Below, piece by piece: positions 30,358-38,209 of a stretch of DNA of 53,505 nt. Numbering within the stretch: the stretch's first letter is position 1; each line of letters opens with the position of its first letter. The notes beneath the pieces were generated by a model, which was not told the DNA's origin, made no database searches, and was given only the letters and a program-made list of their open reading frames with translations. The translations under genes were made by a program, and so were the position numbers. The stretch is from assembly GCA_902500755.1 (NCBI GenBank), contig CABVRV010000008.1:1-53505 (forward strand), written 5' to 3'. The DNA is from an uncultured Nitrospira sp. (GTDB taxonomy: Bacteria > Nitrospirota > Nitrospiria > Nitrospirales > Nitrospiraceae).

Positions 30358-30362
30358 GAGTC

Positions 30363-31202
30363 CTAGCCGGTCAACAGCGCCCACCGGGCTGCCAGCGTTC
30401 TCGTGATTAGGCCTGGCTGGCCGGACCCAATGATCTTCCCATCAATCTGGACCACCCCAAGCACTTCGAGTGTGGTCCCGGTCAGGAACACTTCGTCTGC
30501 TGAGTAAAGTGCATCGAGCGATATAGGCCGTTCTTCAACCGGGATGTCTTCTTTTTTGGCCAAATCCAACACCACTGTCCTTGTGACACCAGACAGGATC
30601 CGCGGACCTTCAGGAGCCGTCATGACCACTCCATCTTGAACAGCCATCACGTTACTTAAGGCACCTTCCATCACAAGACCCTCTCTAACGAAAATTGCTT
30701 CGAACACCCGAGCCTTTCTCGCCTCTTCACGTGCAAGAACGTTGGCAAGCAAATTGACGCTCTTGATATCGCATCGTCCCCAGCGAAGATCTTCACAGGT
30801 GCATGCCGTGACGCCAGTCTGGCGCATTTCAGTGGGCAGGCCATGTAACTCTTTAATCGTCATGACGACGGTCGGGCGACTTTCAGAAGGGAAGCTGTGC
30901 TCTCGAGGAGCGACGCCTCGGGTAATCTGGATATAGATCTTGGCCTCTTGATATCCGGCCAGACTAAGTCCGTGGTTGATCCACTGCATCCATTGCGCTC
31001 TCGAGTATGGCCGGGAAATCAAGAGCTCCTTTGCACTTCGCTCAAGTCGTGCGAGATGCGCTCCCAGCTGGAACGGTGTCCCACGATACGTCCTGATTAC
31101 TTCGTAGACGGCGTCACCAAACTGGAACCCTCGGTCATCAATAGAGACGGTCGCATCCTGCCATGGAATGAAACGACCATTGATGAACGCGATATCGGGC
31201 AT
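30363..31202 (-). CDS. dat: class IV aminotransferase, D-amino-acid transaminase type
   Basis: A 279-residue fold-type IV PLP enzyme. The catalytic lysine is K147 in RCDIKSVNLLANVLA. The segment RGVAPREHSFP (95-105) and FGDAVYEVIRTYRG are closer to D-alanine transaminase than to IlvE or PabC. D-amino-acid transaminase makes D-glutamate or D-alanine for peptidoglycan. IlvE-like activity is a possible alternative. It starts 4 bases after a chagasin-like gene, apparently in one unit with the Rieske and DUF192 genes, and is closed by the terminator at 30298-30317. Confidence 0.85.
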   Translation of the reverse strand: MPDIAFINGRFIPWQDATVSIDDRGFQFGDAVYEVIRTYRGTPFQLGAHLARLERSAKELLISRPYSRAQWMQWINHGLSLAGYQEAKIYIQITRGVAPREHSFPSESRPTVVMTIKELHGLPTEMRQTGVTACTCEDLRWGRCDIKSVNLLANVLAREEARKARVFEAIFVREGLVMEGALSNVMAVQDGVVMTAPEGPRILSGVTRTVVLDLAKKEDIPVEERPISLDALYSADEVFLTGTTLEVLGVVQIDGKIIGSGQPGLITRTLAARWALLTG

Positions 31203-31206
31203 GAAA

Positions 31207-31545
31207 TCAATTCCCAGTCACAGGCTGTGCGTCTATTCTAAAAACTCGACGCTCCTCCGCGGTAAATTTCCATCCCATGCGTTTTTCAAAAACTACCTGA
31301 TACAGACCTGGTTGGACGGCCTTGAGCTCAAAGATGCGTTGCCCATTCTCCACCGCGTTGTTACTCGCGATGCGGAGAAATTCATCGCTGAGGAGGGCAA
31401 GCCCTTTCGTGTCATACGCCGGCACCCATTGCTCGCCTCTGGTCCGGTCCTCCCACAGGTGGATGACGAACGGTTCATCAACTGCGACCTTTCGGCAATC
31501 CGTGATATCCAGAGTTGGGTTGTGGTCTGCGTTAGAAGGACTCAC
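31207..31545 (-). CDS. chagasin-like (I42 family) protease inhibitor domain protein
   Basis: A 112-residue beta-rich protein. The pattern VAVDEPFVIHLWEDRTRGEQW, then NGQRIFELKAVQPGLYQVVFEKRMGW, then AEERRVFRI follows the order of chagasin-family strands and loops. The three inhibitory loops are divergent: EDRTRGEQW where NPTTGY is usual, and KRMGW where RPW is usual. No signal peptide is evident, so it may act in the cytoplasm or have lost inhibition. It lies 46 bases after the Rieske gene and 4 bases before dat. Fold assignment is moderately secure, function is not. Confidence 0.6.
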   Translation of the reverse strand: MSPSNADHNPTLDITDCRKVAVDEPFVIHLWEDRTRGEQWVPAYDTKGLALLSDEFLRIASNNAVENGQRIFELKAVQPGLYQVVFEKRMGWKFTAEERRVFRIDAQPVTGN

Positions 31546-31591
31546 GTCTGTTCCTGTTCGTGGAATTCATCGTCGCAGCTGATTTCGTTGC

Positions 31592-31909
31592 TTATATTTT
31601 CCTACGTGGACCGATCATGACGTCGGATCCCTCAACCCGGACCTCGTAACTGCCCACACAGTATCCACCGCCATCAGTACCTTGCCCGTTTCGGATATCA
31701 AACGCGAGATCATGCCAAGGGCAAGCAATGACATATCCTTTGAGTCGCCCCTCAATAAGCGGTCCTCCCTCATGCGGACAACTGTTATGAATGGCATAAA
31801 ATGTGCCGTCAATATTGAACAAGGCGATCGGCCTGTTATTGACTGTCACAATCTTCGATTTGCCCGGCGGCAATTCTTCGATCTGCGCAACTTTCTGGAA
31901 GCCACTCAT
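31592..31909 (-). CDS. Rieske [2Fe-2S] ferredoxin-like protein
   Basis: About 105 residues (ATG at 31909 with AAGGA ten bases upstream; an earlier in-frame ATG at 31942 directly follows the DUF192 stop and would be coupled). The cluster ligands are in SCPHEGGPL (Cys, His) and ACPWHDLAF (Cys, His), the CxH...CxxH Rieske pattern, in a stand-alone NirD/dioxygenase-ferredoxin type of domain without a membrane anchor. It is probably a soluble electron carrier or a small subunit of an oxidoreductase encoded elsewhere. Confidence 0.88.
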   Translation of the reverse strand: MSGFQKVAQIEELPPGKSKIVTVNNRPIALFNIDGTFYAIHNSCPHEGGPLIEGRLKGYVIACPWHDLAFDIRNGQGTDGGGYCVGSYEVRVEGSDVMIGPRRKI

Positions 31910-31942
31910 CGTGCTTGTATCCTTTTTCACGTTCCGCGACAT

Positions 31943-32443
31943 CTACATGCGGAGGGTGTATTTGAGTTCATCCTCTTTTGCAACTTTTGCCTTCTGAATG
32001 AATCCCGATTCAACCTGTATCACATAACGAGCTGGTTCAGGTGGCGGCCCGAAGAAAGGGCAGGGGTCTTTGCTGCACGGTTCCGCGTACTCCAGCATAT
32101 GGACGACATGATGACTCTCGTCTATCCAAAGAATATCGATCGGAAATCGATATTCTCTAGTCGTGAGGCGGTGCAACCCGTTCTGCTCAAAAATGTAAAG
32201 CATTCCGCCATTTGGAGGCAGTGTATCGCGAAAGGCCAGCCCAAAGAGCAATTTCTCCGGAGTATCCGCCACTTCAGCTTCGAGCTGAATTCCACTGGGG
32301 AACGTCACGACAATGATGCTTGATTCCTTGCGCTCGCCCAGAAAGACCGATGCACTCATCAGAAGAAGTGCGAGCAGGACCATCATAATGATCCGCTTGT
32401 TTCGCTGTTCCCGGCTTCCGGGTTCTATCTGACTGGCTGACAT
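31943..32443 (-). CDS. DUF192 family membrane-anchored protein
   Basis: 166 residues with an N-terminal hydrophobic anchor (IIMMVLLALLLMSASVFL, about 19-36) after a basic start, then the DUF192 core: VEVADTPEKLLFGLAFRDTLPPNGGMLYIFEQNG, IDILWIDESHHVVHMLEYAEPC and ARYVIQVESGFIQK. DUF192 proteins are small exported beta-barrel-like domains of unknown role. Two Cys in PCSKDPCPF may form a disulfide. Its stop abuts the Rieske frame, and it seems to be the first gene of the DUF192-Rieske-chagasin-dat unit. Confidence 0.85.
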   Translation of the reverse strand: MSASQIEPGSREQRNKRIIMMVLLALLLMSASVFLGERKESSIIVVTFPSGIQLEAEVADTPEKLLFGLAFRDTLPPNGGMLYIFEQNGLHRLTTREYRFPIDILWIDESHHVVHMLEYAEPCSKDPCPFFGPPPEPARYVIQVESGFIQKAKVAKEDELKYTLRM

Positions 32444-32530
32444 TTGGTGACGGCCGGCATTTCTTTTACTGTTGGGCCCAATGGCCCATGCTCATGACCA
32501 CGCTAGGCCTTCTAACCGGATTACGCTCTG

Positions 32531-32560
32531 TTGACTTAGAAAAGTATCGAAGAATAAAAT
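32531..32560 (+). promoter_or_regulatory. sigma70-like promoter for ferredoxin gene
   Basis: TTGACT (32531-32536) and TAAAAT (32555-32560) are 18 bases apart, each a 5/6 match to consensus. An AT-rich inverted repeat GAATAAA-ATG-TTTATTC (32552-32568) overlaps the -10 and likely start site and could be an operator. The leader to the ferredoxin ATG would be about 98 bases. Confidence 0.6.
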
Positions 32561-32664
32561 GTTTATTCGAATTTCTCTTCACCATGACGTGCCGCACTAT
32601 GGTGGGAGTGGCGTGAACTTGTCAATATTGTTTAGTCTTTGGGAGTGAGAAGGAGGCTTGGATC

Positions 32665-33012
32665 ATGGCTTTATTGATCACGGATGAATGTATCTCTTGT
32701 GGAGCATGCTTGCCGGAATGTCCTAACGAAGCGATTTTTGAGACCAGAAGCGATGCCGAAACCAAAGGCAATCATGTTGGTGATGGACAAGGTGTCGGCG
32801 ACAATATTTATGTCATTGCCCATGATCGCTGCACCGAGTGCGTTGGTCACTTTGATGAACCGCAGTGTGCGGCAGTGTGTCCTGTCGATAATTGCTGTAT
32901 CTCAGACCCCGCTTACCCTGAAACAACGGACGTACTTCTTGAAAAAGCAAAGACTTTGAATCCTGATAAGGAGATTGATTCTGCCAAAGTGTGGAGTGGT
33001 GTAAGAAACTAA
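32665..33012 (+). CDS. 2[4Fe-4S] ferredoxin, YfhL-like
   Basis: 115 residues. The first cluster motif is C9-x2-C12-x2-C15-x3-C19P. The second is CTECVGHFDEPQCAAVCPVD, with the 8-residue insertion between the second and third cysteines seen in YfhL-type (Allochromatium-like) ferredoxins of low potential. A short acidic tail follows. The ribosome-binding site GAAGGAGG precedes the ATG. It is a single-gene unit with its own promoter and terminators. The redox partner cannot be read from the sequence. Confidence 0.93.
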   Translation: MALLITDECISCGACLPECPNEAIFETRSDAETKGNHVGDGQGVGDNIYVIAHDRCTECVGHFDEPQCAAVCPVDNCCISDPAYPETTDVLLEKAKTLNPDKEIDSAKVWSGVRN

Positions 33013-33034
33013 CTCGTTTCCGAATTGGTACCGT

Positions 33035-33068
33035 GAAGGCCCCAGTTTCTGAGGAAATTGGGGCCTTC
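33035..33068. terminator. hairpin after ferredoxin gene
   Basis: GAAGGCCCCA (33035-33044) pairs with TGGGGCCTTC (33059-33068), and the inner TTTC/GAAA extends the stem, with loop TGAG. No T-run follows, so it may be a stabilising mRNA 3' end rather than a stand-alone terminator. Confidence 0.6.
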
Positions 33069-33098
33069 TGCATTTGATGATGGACTCACCTTGAAAAC

Positions 33099-33131
33099 AA
33101 AAGGCCTCGGTGATACTCACCGAGGCCTTTT
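33099..33131. terminator. bidirectional intrinsic terminator
   Basis: A perfect 15-base-pair stem AAAAGGCCTCGGTGA / TCACCGAGGCCTTTT with loop TAC. On both strands it ends in a T-run, so it can stop the ferredoxin message and the convergent cupredoxin message. Confidence 0.9.
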
Positions 33132-33157
33132 TCAGTGACCACTCGAACTGGAGTGTA

Positions 33158-33634
33158 TTACTTCAGCATGAGCAACTTGCCACCAACATGGCCTGCATGC
33201 AAGTGACACCGGTATTCAAGAACACTCCCCGATGCATAAAACAAATCACTGGTTGGAACACCGATGTACCGCGTCTCCCCTGGCTTCAGCACCAGCTTGG
33301 TGTCCAGAACAGTTGGTGCTGATTGATTCACGGCTGCGCTAAGATGAAACCCATGTTCGGCCGTTGCATTATTCGTTACCTTTAAGAGAACCGGCGAACC
33401 TGGACGCGACTTAAAATCGATGACGGTCATCGGAGGATACCACACCTTCATATTGCCGATTTCTATGGCAAAGAACGAGGCATCGACGGTTAGTTCCTTA
33501 AACGGCTGTCCGACGACCGATCCGGATTCTAGATCGCCGATTTCGACCCCACCTGCTTGGAGCGCGTACGAACCTGAAGCCCCAGCCAACAGCACTCCAA
33601 GGCTGAGGATAATTGCCAACATTGACTTGCCCAT
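33158..33634 (-). CDS. exported cupredoxin-domain protein
   Basis: 158 residues starting with a signal peptide (MGKSMLAIILSLGVLLAGASGSYA). The cupredoxin fold shows H94/H97 in EHGFHL, and C143, H144, H146 and H149 in YRCHLHAGHVGG, the usual Cys-His copper end of the domain. The plastocyanin-type Met ligand is not in its normal place, so the centre may differ from classical blue copper. The frame extends to 33910, but the ATG at 33634 with AGGGGGG upstream and a signal peptide is clearly the start. It is probably a periplasmic electron carrier or copper protein. Confidence 0.88.
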   Translation of the reverse strand: MGKSMLAIILSLGVLLAGASGSYALQAGGVEIGDLESGSVVGQPFKELTVDASFFAIEIGNMKVWYPPMTVIDFKSRPGSPVLLKVTNNATAEHGFHLSAAVNQSAPTVLDTKLVLKPGETRYIGVPTSDLFYASGSVLEYRCHLHAGHVGGKLLMLK

Positions 33635-34072
33635 GACTACCCCCCTTGCAAGAAAAGAAGAGATGAATAGAGGATTGAATATGTGCCGCCGAAGTCTGGA
33701 GGACGTGCAGGCTTTCTTGTAATGTTTACCTTTGATCGTTATGTATGAGACCCATAACCTTCGCCACGATCGGACATATGATGCGGCGATTCTTATATCA
33801 CAGGGGTTAAAACGGAAGCAACCAATTAGGAACTGTTTGGGCTCGAGAAGTTGCCTCATCCTGATCCAGGCTGTATTTCGGCTACTCGCCATCGGTCGAC
33901 ACGAGCGCATAAGACATCTGAGATGCCAGTGCCCAGCATGAGATGCACCGGCTCATATTCTTGCAGTACGGCCGCTCATCTCTCTTACCATCATTTTCAA
34001 ACCGATCATTTCCTGCAGAGCTTGCTTAAGTATTTCCTAAAAGTTCCGATACGGTCGGTGAGGGATTGCCGG
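33635..34072. other. 438-base divergent intergenic region
   Basis: The region between the cupredoxin gene (minus) and the CBS-domain gene (plus) should contain both promoters. I see no convincing -35/-10 pair, no strong hairpin, no tRNA and no ORF with coding character; the open frames on both strands are extensions of the flanking genes. It may contain a longer leader for either gene. Confidence 0.4.
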
Positions 34073-34687
34073 ATGCCTATTTTTCTCGCAGTCAATGGAA
34101 TCACAGAGACCTATCCCGTAAGACCATCGGGCTCACGGCCTAGTCTGGTTGAGCCTGTTGCGGAGAGTGAACGTCGTGGCCAACACCCTCCTTCATTAGA
34201 TCATTCGGCCTTGAATGCGCAGACCGCTTATCAACAACAGAGTACCCGGCAACCACATCCAAGACCAGCGGTGCTTGCGCGGGATTTAATGAAATCCCCG
34301 GTCCTTACTCTTCCCTCCGACAGCACATTGCTCGACGCCTGGATGCTGATGTCTCACAAGGGTTTCCATCATATCCCCATCACTTCCCTGCATGACACTC
34401 TGGTGGGAATGGTATCTCATCGTGATCTGCTGCGACACGTACCTGAATTGGTCACCGCTGGTGATAGTAGTCAGGCTTCTGCAAGGCGATTAGCAGAGAT
34501 CATGACCTCCAGAGTTATCTCTTCAACTCCCATGACGGAGATTCGAGAAGTTGCGCGCGTCATGCTCGATGAGCAAATTCATGCAGTTCCCATTTTGGAC
34601 AATGCCCGCTGCCTAGTCGGCATCCTTTCGGCACAAGACCTGCTCCAAGGCATCGCCAACCACGGCCCGCTTGAGCTTTGGACTTGA
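34073..34687 (+). CDS. CBS-pair domain protein
   Basis: 204 residues from the ATG at 34073 (GAGGG upstream). The first 75 residues are low-complexity and Pro/Gln-rich. Two CBS motifs follow: LARDLMKSPVLTLPSDSTLLDAWMLM with VGMVSHRDLL (about 80-130), and EIMTSRVISSTPMTEIREVARVM with VGILSAQDLLQ (about 142-195). CBS pairs sense adenine nucleotides; there is no attached enzyme, so it may be a free regulatory subunit. It lies 185 bases upstream of the bcsA-like gene on the same strand. Confidence 0.85.
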   Translation: MPIFLAVNGITETYPVRPSGSRPSLVEPVAESERRGQHPPSLDHSALNAQTAYQQQSTRQPHPRPAVLARDLMKSPVLTLPSDSTLLDAWMLMSHKGFHHIPITSLHDTLVGMVSHRDLLRHVPELVTAGDSSQASARRLAEIMTSRVISSTPMTEIREVARVMLDEQIHAVPILDNARCLVGILSAQDLLQGIANHGPLELWT

Positions 34688-34872
34688 CCCCCATTTTTTA
34701 GCGAACCGCCTCATCTTCCTAGAAAAACGAACTCTCAATCTGATCACTCGTTTGTCCACCTCCCTCGAAAGGCTGCTCTACATTCGTAGGGCTAGGCCGG
34801 CCAGCGGTCCCGTAATAGGGTGATACCCATCAACTCGATGGCTAGGAAGTTTCCTTCGGGAACACATTCAAC
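34688..34872 (+). promoter_or_regulatory. structured leader of bcsA-like gene
   Basis: The 185 bases before the glycosyltransferase gene contain consecutive fold-back elements: palindrome GGCCGGCC (34795-34802), GGGT/ACCC (34818-34828), CCATC/GATGG (34827-34841), and TTCC-TTCG-GGAA with a UUCG tetraloop (34851-34862). The last overlaps the only GGGA that can serve as ribosome-binding site for the ATG at 34873. GCTAGG occurs twice (34791-34796 and 34841-34846). This suggests translational control by RNA folding. Confidence 0.35.
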
Positions 34873-37158
34873 ATGACGCTGATAGACAACTTTTTCGACG
34901 CTCCTATTGCTGCAGGAATTTCTGCTCTGGCACTCTTCACCATAGGGCTGCTCCTCAAGAAAGACCAAGGGCGTCGATGGGTCCTGAGCTTAAGTCTGCT
35001 CTTGTACATCCGCTACATGGTCTGGCGGGCGCTCTACACAATTCCTGCCGATGACCTGAGCAGCATGATCGTGGGATGGATCGTCTATCTCGCAGAACTG
35101 TATGGGCTTTGCCAGTTTTGTTTCTTTACCTATCAGTCCTGGTCACCGACCAATCGTCAACCGGTACCGATCACGACGTACCCGACTGTAGACATCATGG
35201 TCACAGTCGTAGATGAACCGCTGTCACTCTTGCGGCAAACGTTGATGGGCTGCCTATCACTGGACTATCCCAGAGATCGATTCAATGTGTATGTTCTCGA
35301 TGATGGTCGTCGCCTTGAAACCAAAAAGATGGCATCCGCACTGGGATGCGGCTATATCCGACGCCCGGATCACCCCCGCCATGCCAAGGCGGGAAACCTC
35401 AACCATGCTCTTCGCTTGACCGACGGCGACCTCATCGCCGTGTTCGATGTTGACCATATCCCTGCTCGTACATTTCTGAAGGAGACCGTTGGATTCTTTG
35501 ATGACGCAAAAGTAGCCATCGTTCAGACTCCCCATCACTTCTACAATCCCGACGTTTTTCAACGAAATCTGCGTGTAGGTGATCTCGTCAAAAATGAGCA
35601 GGCATTGTTCTTCCGCTCCTTACAAGCCGGGCGGGACGCGCATAACAGCGCCTTCTTCGCCGGCAGCGGTGGTCTCTTCAGACGACAACCCCTTGAGGAG
35701 ATCGGTGGCTTCCAAACTCAGACGATCACCGAAGATATCCACACGAGCATGAACCTGCATGCGAAGGGGTATACATCCTGCTATCTCAATCGCGTGCTGT
35801 CGGCCGGTCTGATGCCGGAGACGTTTGAGGGTTATCTCAAGCAGCGAAAGCGGTGGGCTATGGGTTGCATTCAGGTCCTCCTCCGTGACAACCCCCTCAC
35901 CAAACATGGTCTAACTTTGTCACAGCGGCTGGATTATTTCGGGTCGATCTTCTACTTCTTTTTCGGTCTTCCTCGCCTTATTTGTCTGGTCGCTCCGCTC
36001 TCTAGTCTCTTGTTCCAGACACCACCAATTCATGCCGATGTCGTACTGCTTGGTCTCCATTTCTTTTCTTTCTATATCGCATCAGCACTAGTCATGCGTC
36101 CGGTAAGCCGAGGCTCGCGCAACCCATTCTGGTCAGACATCTATGAAATCGCCATGTGCTTCGCGCTCACCTGGGTCGCGCTGAAGGCCCTTGTCACACC
36201 CCGGAAAGAGCGCGTCTTCGAGGTGACACCGAAAGGACAACGGATTGGAAGAAACACGTCCGCTGAATTGACTTTGACCTGGCCGCACTTATTGACGTTC
36301 GGATTGTTGGTCGTAGGTTTGACAGTTGGGATTCAGAACTTTCTCCACGGCACTGGAGATCCAGGTCTCCCTGTCAGCCTTTTTTGGGGATCCGTCAACC
36401 TCTTGCTGTTGACGATCGCAATGTTCGTCGCCAGCGAACAGACGCAAGGCCGACAGGCGTTCCGACTGAATCGAGATTTTGCGAGCGAGTTGTTTCTCGA
36501 TGACAACTCCGTCCCCGCGCGCGTTCTCAACATTAATGAACACGGCGTCGCATTGTCACTCGAACACCCAGTATTTACTGCACGGGACATCGTGACCCTC
36601 CTTTTGACCTCCTCTCAGGGCACGATCGTACGATTGCCTGGTCGAATCATGAGACAAGAACGGCTACCATCCGGTGGCGTGGGAGCCGGAGTTCAGTTCC
36701 AAGGGCTTGATGAGGCAACGAGAGAGGTGATCGTTGATAAGATTTTTGGTGATCCTGCCTCATGGGAAGAGACGTATCAATTCAAACCCGGTATAGCGAG
36801 TAGTCTACGATCACTCCTGTATGCTCTCACCGCTCCGTGGAGGTCCTTCAACTGGGAACGACGCCGGATGCTACGAGTTCCTCATGAAACCTCTTGTCGG
36901 TTAAATACCTCGAAGTCCTTGTTGTCCGGCAAGGTGGAAGATATGTCCTTCACCGGCGTGAGTGTCCTCTTCCCTTCGGTTCCGAACGACTCGTTAGTCG
37001 GAGCTTTATTAGAACTGCCTCGTATCACCCTTAAAGTAAGTCCTGTATCGGTGATGCACCGCCTTCGCGCGAGCTGTATTCGTTTCAGAGTCGAGAGCAT
37101 CGAACGAGGCGAACAGCACTGGAGAGAATTACACCAGAAGCACTGGAGACAGTCCTAA
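34873..37158 (+). CDS. BcsA-like cellulose synthase-type glycosyltransferase with two PilZ domains
   Basis: A 761-residue inner-membrane GT2 enzyme. Membrane helices lie near 13-30, 36-55 and 65-88. The catalytic set is complete: LDDG at 142-145, DVDH at 192-195, TEDIH at 286-290 and QRKRW at 324-328. C-terminal membrane helices lie at about 345-420 and 475-525. Then come two PilZ-like domains: the first (about 532-640) has NINEHG in place of DxSxxG; the second (about 664-745) has RRMLR and DMSFTG, the canonical c-di-GMP RxxxR plus DxSxxG. BcsA normally has one PilZ domain. No bcsB or bcsC is adjacent, but a BcsS-like gene follows. The polymer made is unknown; cellulose or a related beta-glucan is the best guess. 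Confidence 0.85.
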   Translation: MTLIDNFFDAPIAAGISALALFTIGLLLKKDQGRRWVLSLSLLLYIRYMVWRALYTIPADDLSSMIVGWIVYLAELYGLCQFCFFTYQSWSPTNRQPVPITTYPTVDIMVTVVDEPLSLLRQTLMGCLSLDYPRDRFNVYVLDDGRRLETKKMASALGCGYIRRPDHPRHAKAGNLNHALRLTDGDLIAVFDVDHIPARTFLKETVGFFDDAKVAIVQTPHHFYNPDVFQRNLRVGDLVKNEQALFFRSLQAGRDAHNSAFFAGSGGLFRRQPLEEIGGFQTQTITEDIHTSMNLHAKGYTSCYLNRVLSAGLMPETFEGYLKQRKRWAMGCIQVLLRDNPLTKHGLTLSQRLDYFGSIFYFFFGLPRLICLVAPLSSLLFQTPPIHADVVLLGLHFFSFYIASALVMRPVSRGSRNPFWSDIYEIAMCFALTWVALKALVTPRKERVFEVTPKGQRIGRNTSAELTLTWPHLLTFGLLVVGLTVGIQNFLHGTGDPGLPVSLFWGSVNLLLLTIAMFVASEQTQGRQAFRLNRDFASELFLDDNSVPARVLNINEHGVALSLEHPVFTARDIVTLLLTSSQGTIVRLPGRIMRQERLPSGGVGAGVQFQGLDEATREVIVDKIFGDPASWEETYQFKPGIASSLRSLLYALTAPWRSFNWERRRMLRVPHETSCRLNTSKSLLSGKVEDMSFTGVSVLFPSVPNDSLVGALLELPRITLKVSPVSVMHRLRASCIRFRVESIERGEQHWRELHQKHWRQS

Positions 37159-37506
37159 GTCATATCGTAGCCCGAATTGCCCTCCATCCTGCGATACGTT
37201 TTGATCGACTTGAATCACCCACCACTACCTCGACTCAGTCCGATGGATCGTGTGTCAAGAAGGCTCACATACAGCGCACAGGATCATCGCCAATGATAGG
37301 ACCCGCAAAGGGAGCCACTCTAGACTTGTCCTAGAACGGATGTGCCGTCGTATTTTCTGATTTTTCTCCTGATAATCTGCGGTGTGCACTATTCTATATC
37401 AAGCACGACAAGCTTACCGCCATGCCTATTAGGGTCTGGCATCGTTCATTGTGCCGCTACCCTGTTGTTCGGCTTCGTGTTGAGTCCGTGTAGAAGGGGA
37501 AAACCG
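37159..37506 (+). promoter_or_regulatory. 348-base leader region with RNA-like fold elements
   Basis: The gap between the glycosyltransferase gene and the BcsS-like gene holds a compact set of pairings: GGCTC (near 37252) with GAGCC (near 37312), inside it ATCAT-CGCCA-ATGAT, then TCTAG/CTAGA around 37320-37336 and ACGG/CCGT around 37337-37350, followed by a T-rich stretch. A CGCAAAG heptamer sits after the inner hairpin. This looks like a folded leader or small RNA near c-di-GMP genes, but it does not match a riboswitch class I know. Confidence 0.3.
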
Positions 37507-38208
37507 ATGACGCGATATAAGTCATTCCTGCTGGCAATACTTGTCCTGATGCTCTTACCAGTTCGTGCACAGGCAGGCGATGTGTTCACCGGATTTCAGA
37601 TCGACAATAAGAGTCAATATTTTGGTTATTTAGGCGTGCGGACGCCGATCATGCTAATGTCAGGTGGAACAACCATTTTTGCGCAGGCGATGACAGCTGG
37701 TCTTGGATATAGCTTCAAAAGCAATGGGCAACTGCTGGATGCCAACGTCCAGTTTGTCGTTCCGTCCCTGGGGATTTCACAGACACTCGGCAGGTGGACG
37801 TTCATGGCACTTGCGGGTCCGCAACTGCGCCGAATCGAGGAGGACCGGTTCAACACAAGTTCAAGGGTCGATCATCAGGTCGGAATCTTTGGACAACTTG
37901 AAGCGCTGTACTGGCATGAGAAAGGCAGCCTCCATGCGATTGGATCCTATGCCGACCTGGACAATTTCTTCTGGGGCCGGTTGCGCGGGAAACTACTTGC
38001 CTACAAGTCCGAGAAAGGTTGCTGTCCCCTCTATGCAGGGTGGGATATTGCCGGAATGGGCAATGGAGAATTTCGTGCGGTACAGACAGGCCCAATCTTG
38101 GAGGTGCCGATCAGTAAGGTATTCTTTCTAGTCAAGGGTGGGTATCAGAATAGCACCTCTTTCCATAGTGGCGGGTATGGAGGAGTTGAAGTGTATTTCC
38201 CGTTTTAG
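37507..38208 (+). CDS. BcsS-like outer-membrane protein
   Basis: 233 residues from the ATG at 37507 (GAAGGGG upstream; the frame is open to 37342). A signal peptide (MTRYKSFLLAILVLMLLPVRAQA) precedes a beta-barrel-like chain with alternating hydrophobic strands, many aromatic/Gly turns (YFGYLGVRTP, GLGYSFKS, GVEVYFPF) and a C-terminal Phe, typical of outer-membrane barrels. It resembles the cellulose biosynthesis protein BcsS family and follows a BcsA-like gene, which supports a role in polymer export or anchoring. Family call is by pattern only. Confidence 0.6.
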   Translation: MTRYKSFLLAILVLMLLPVRAQAGDVFTGFQIDNKSQYFGYLGVRTPIMLMSGGTTIFAQAMTAGLGYSFKSNGQLLDANVQFVVPSLGISQTLGRWTFMALAGPQLRRIEEDRFNTSSRVDHQVGIFGQLEALYWHEKGSLHAIGSYADLDNFFWGRLRGKLLAYKSEKGCCPLYAGWDIAGMGNGEFRAVQTGPILEVPISKVFFLVKGGYQNSTSFHSGGYGGVEVYFPF

Positions 38209-38209
38209 C

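Noticed and set aside
33851-34072. N-terminal extension of the CBS-domain protein
   Set aside because: The 74 extra codons have no domain character, and the ATG at 34073 has a good ribosome-binding site.
37250-37330. c-di-GMP-I (GEMM) riboswitch
   Set aside because: The CACAGG and CGCAAAG pieces are present, but the conserved GGGCAAACC half and the second helix with its receptor are missing, so I report only an unassigned folded leader.
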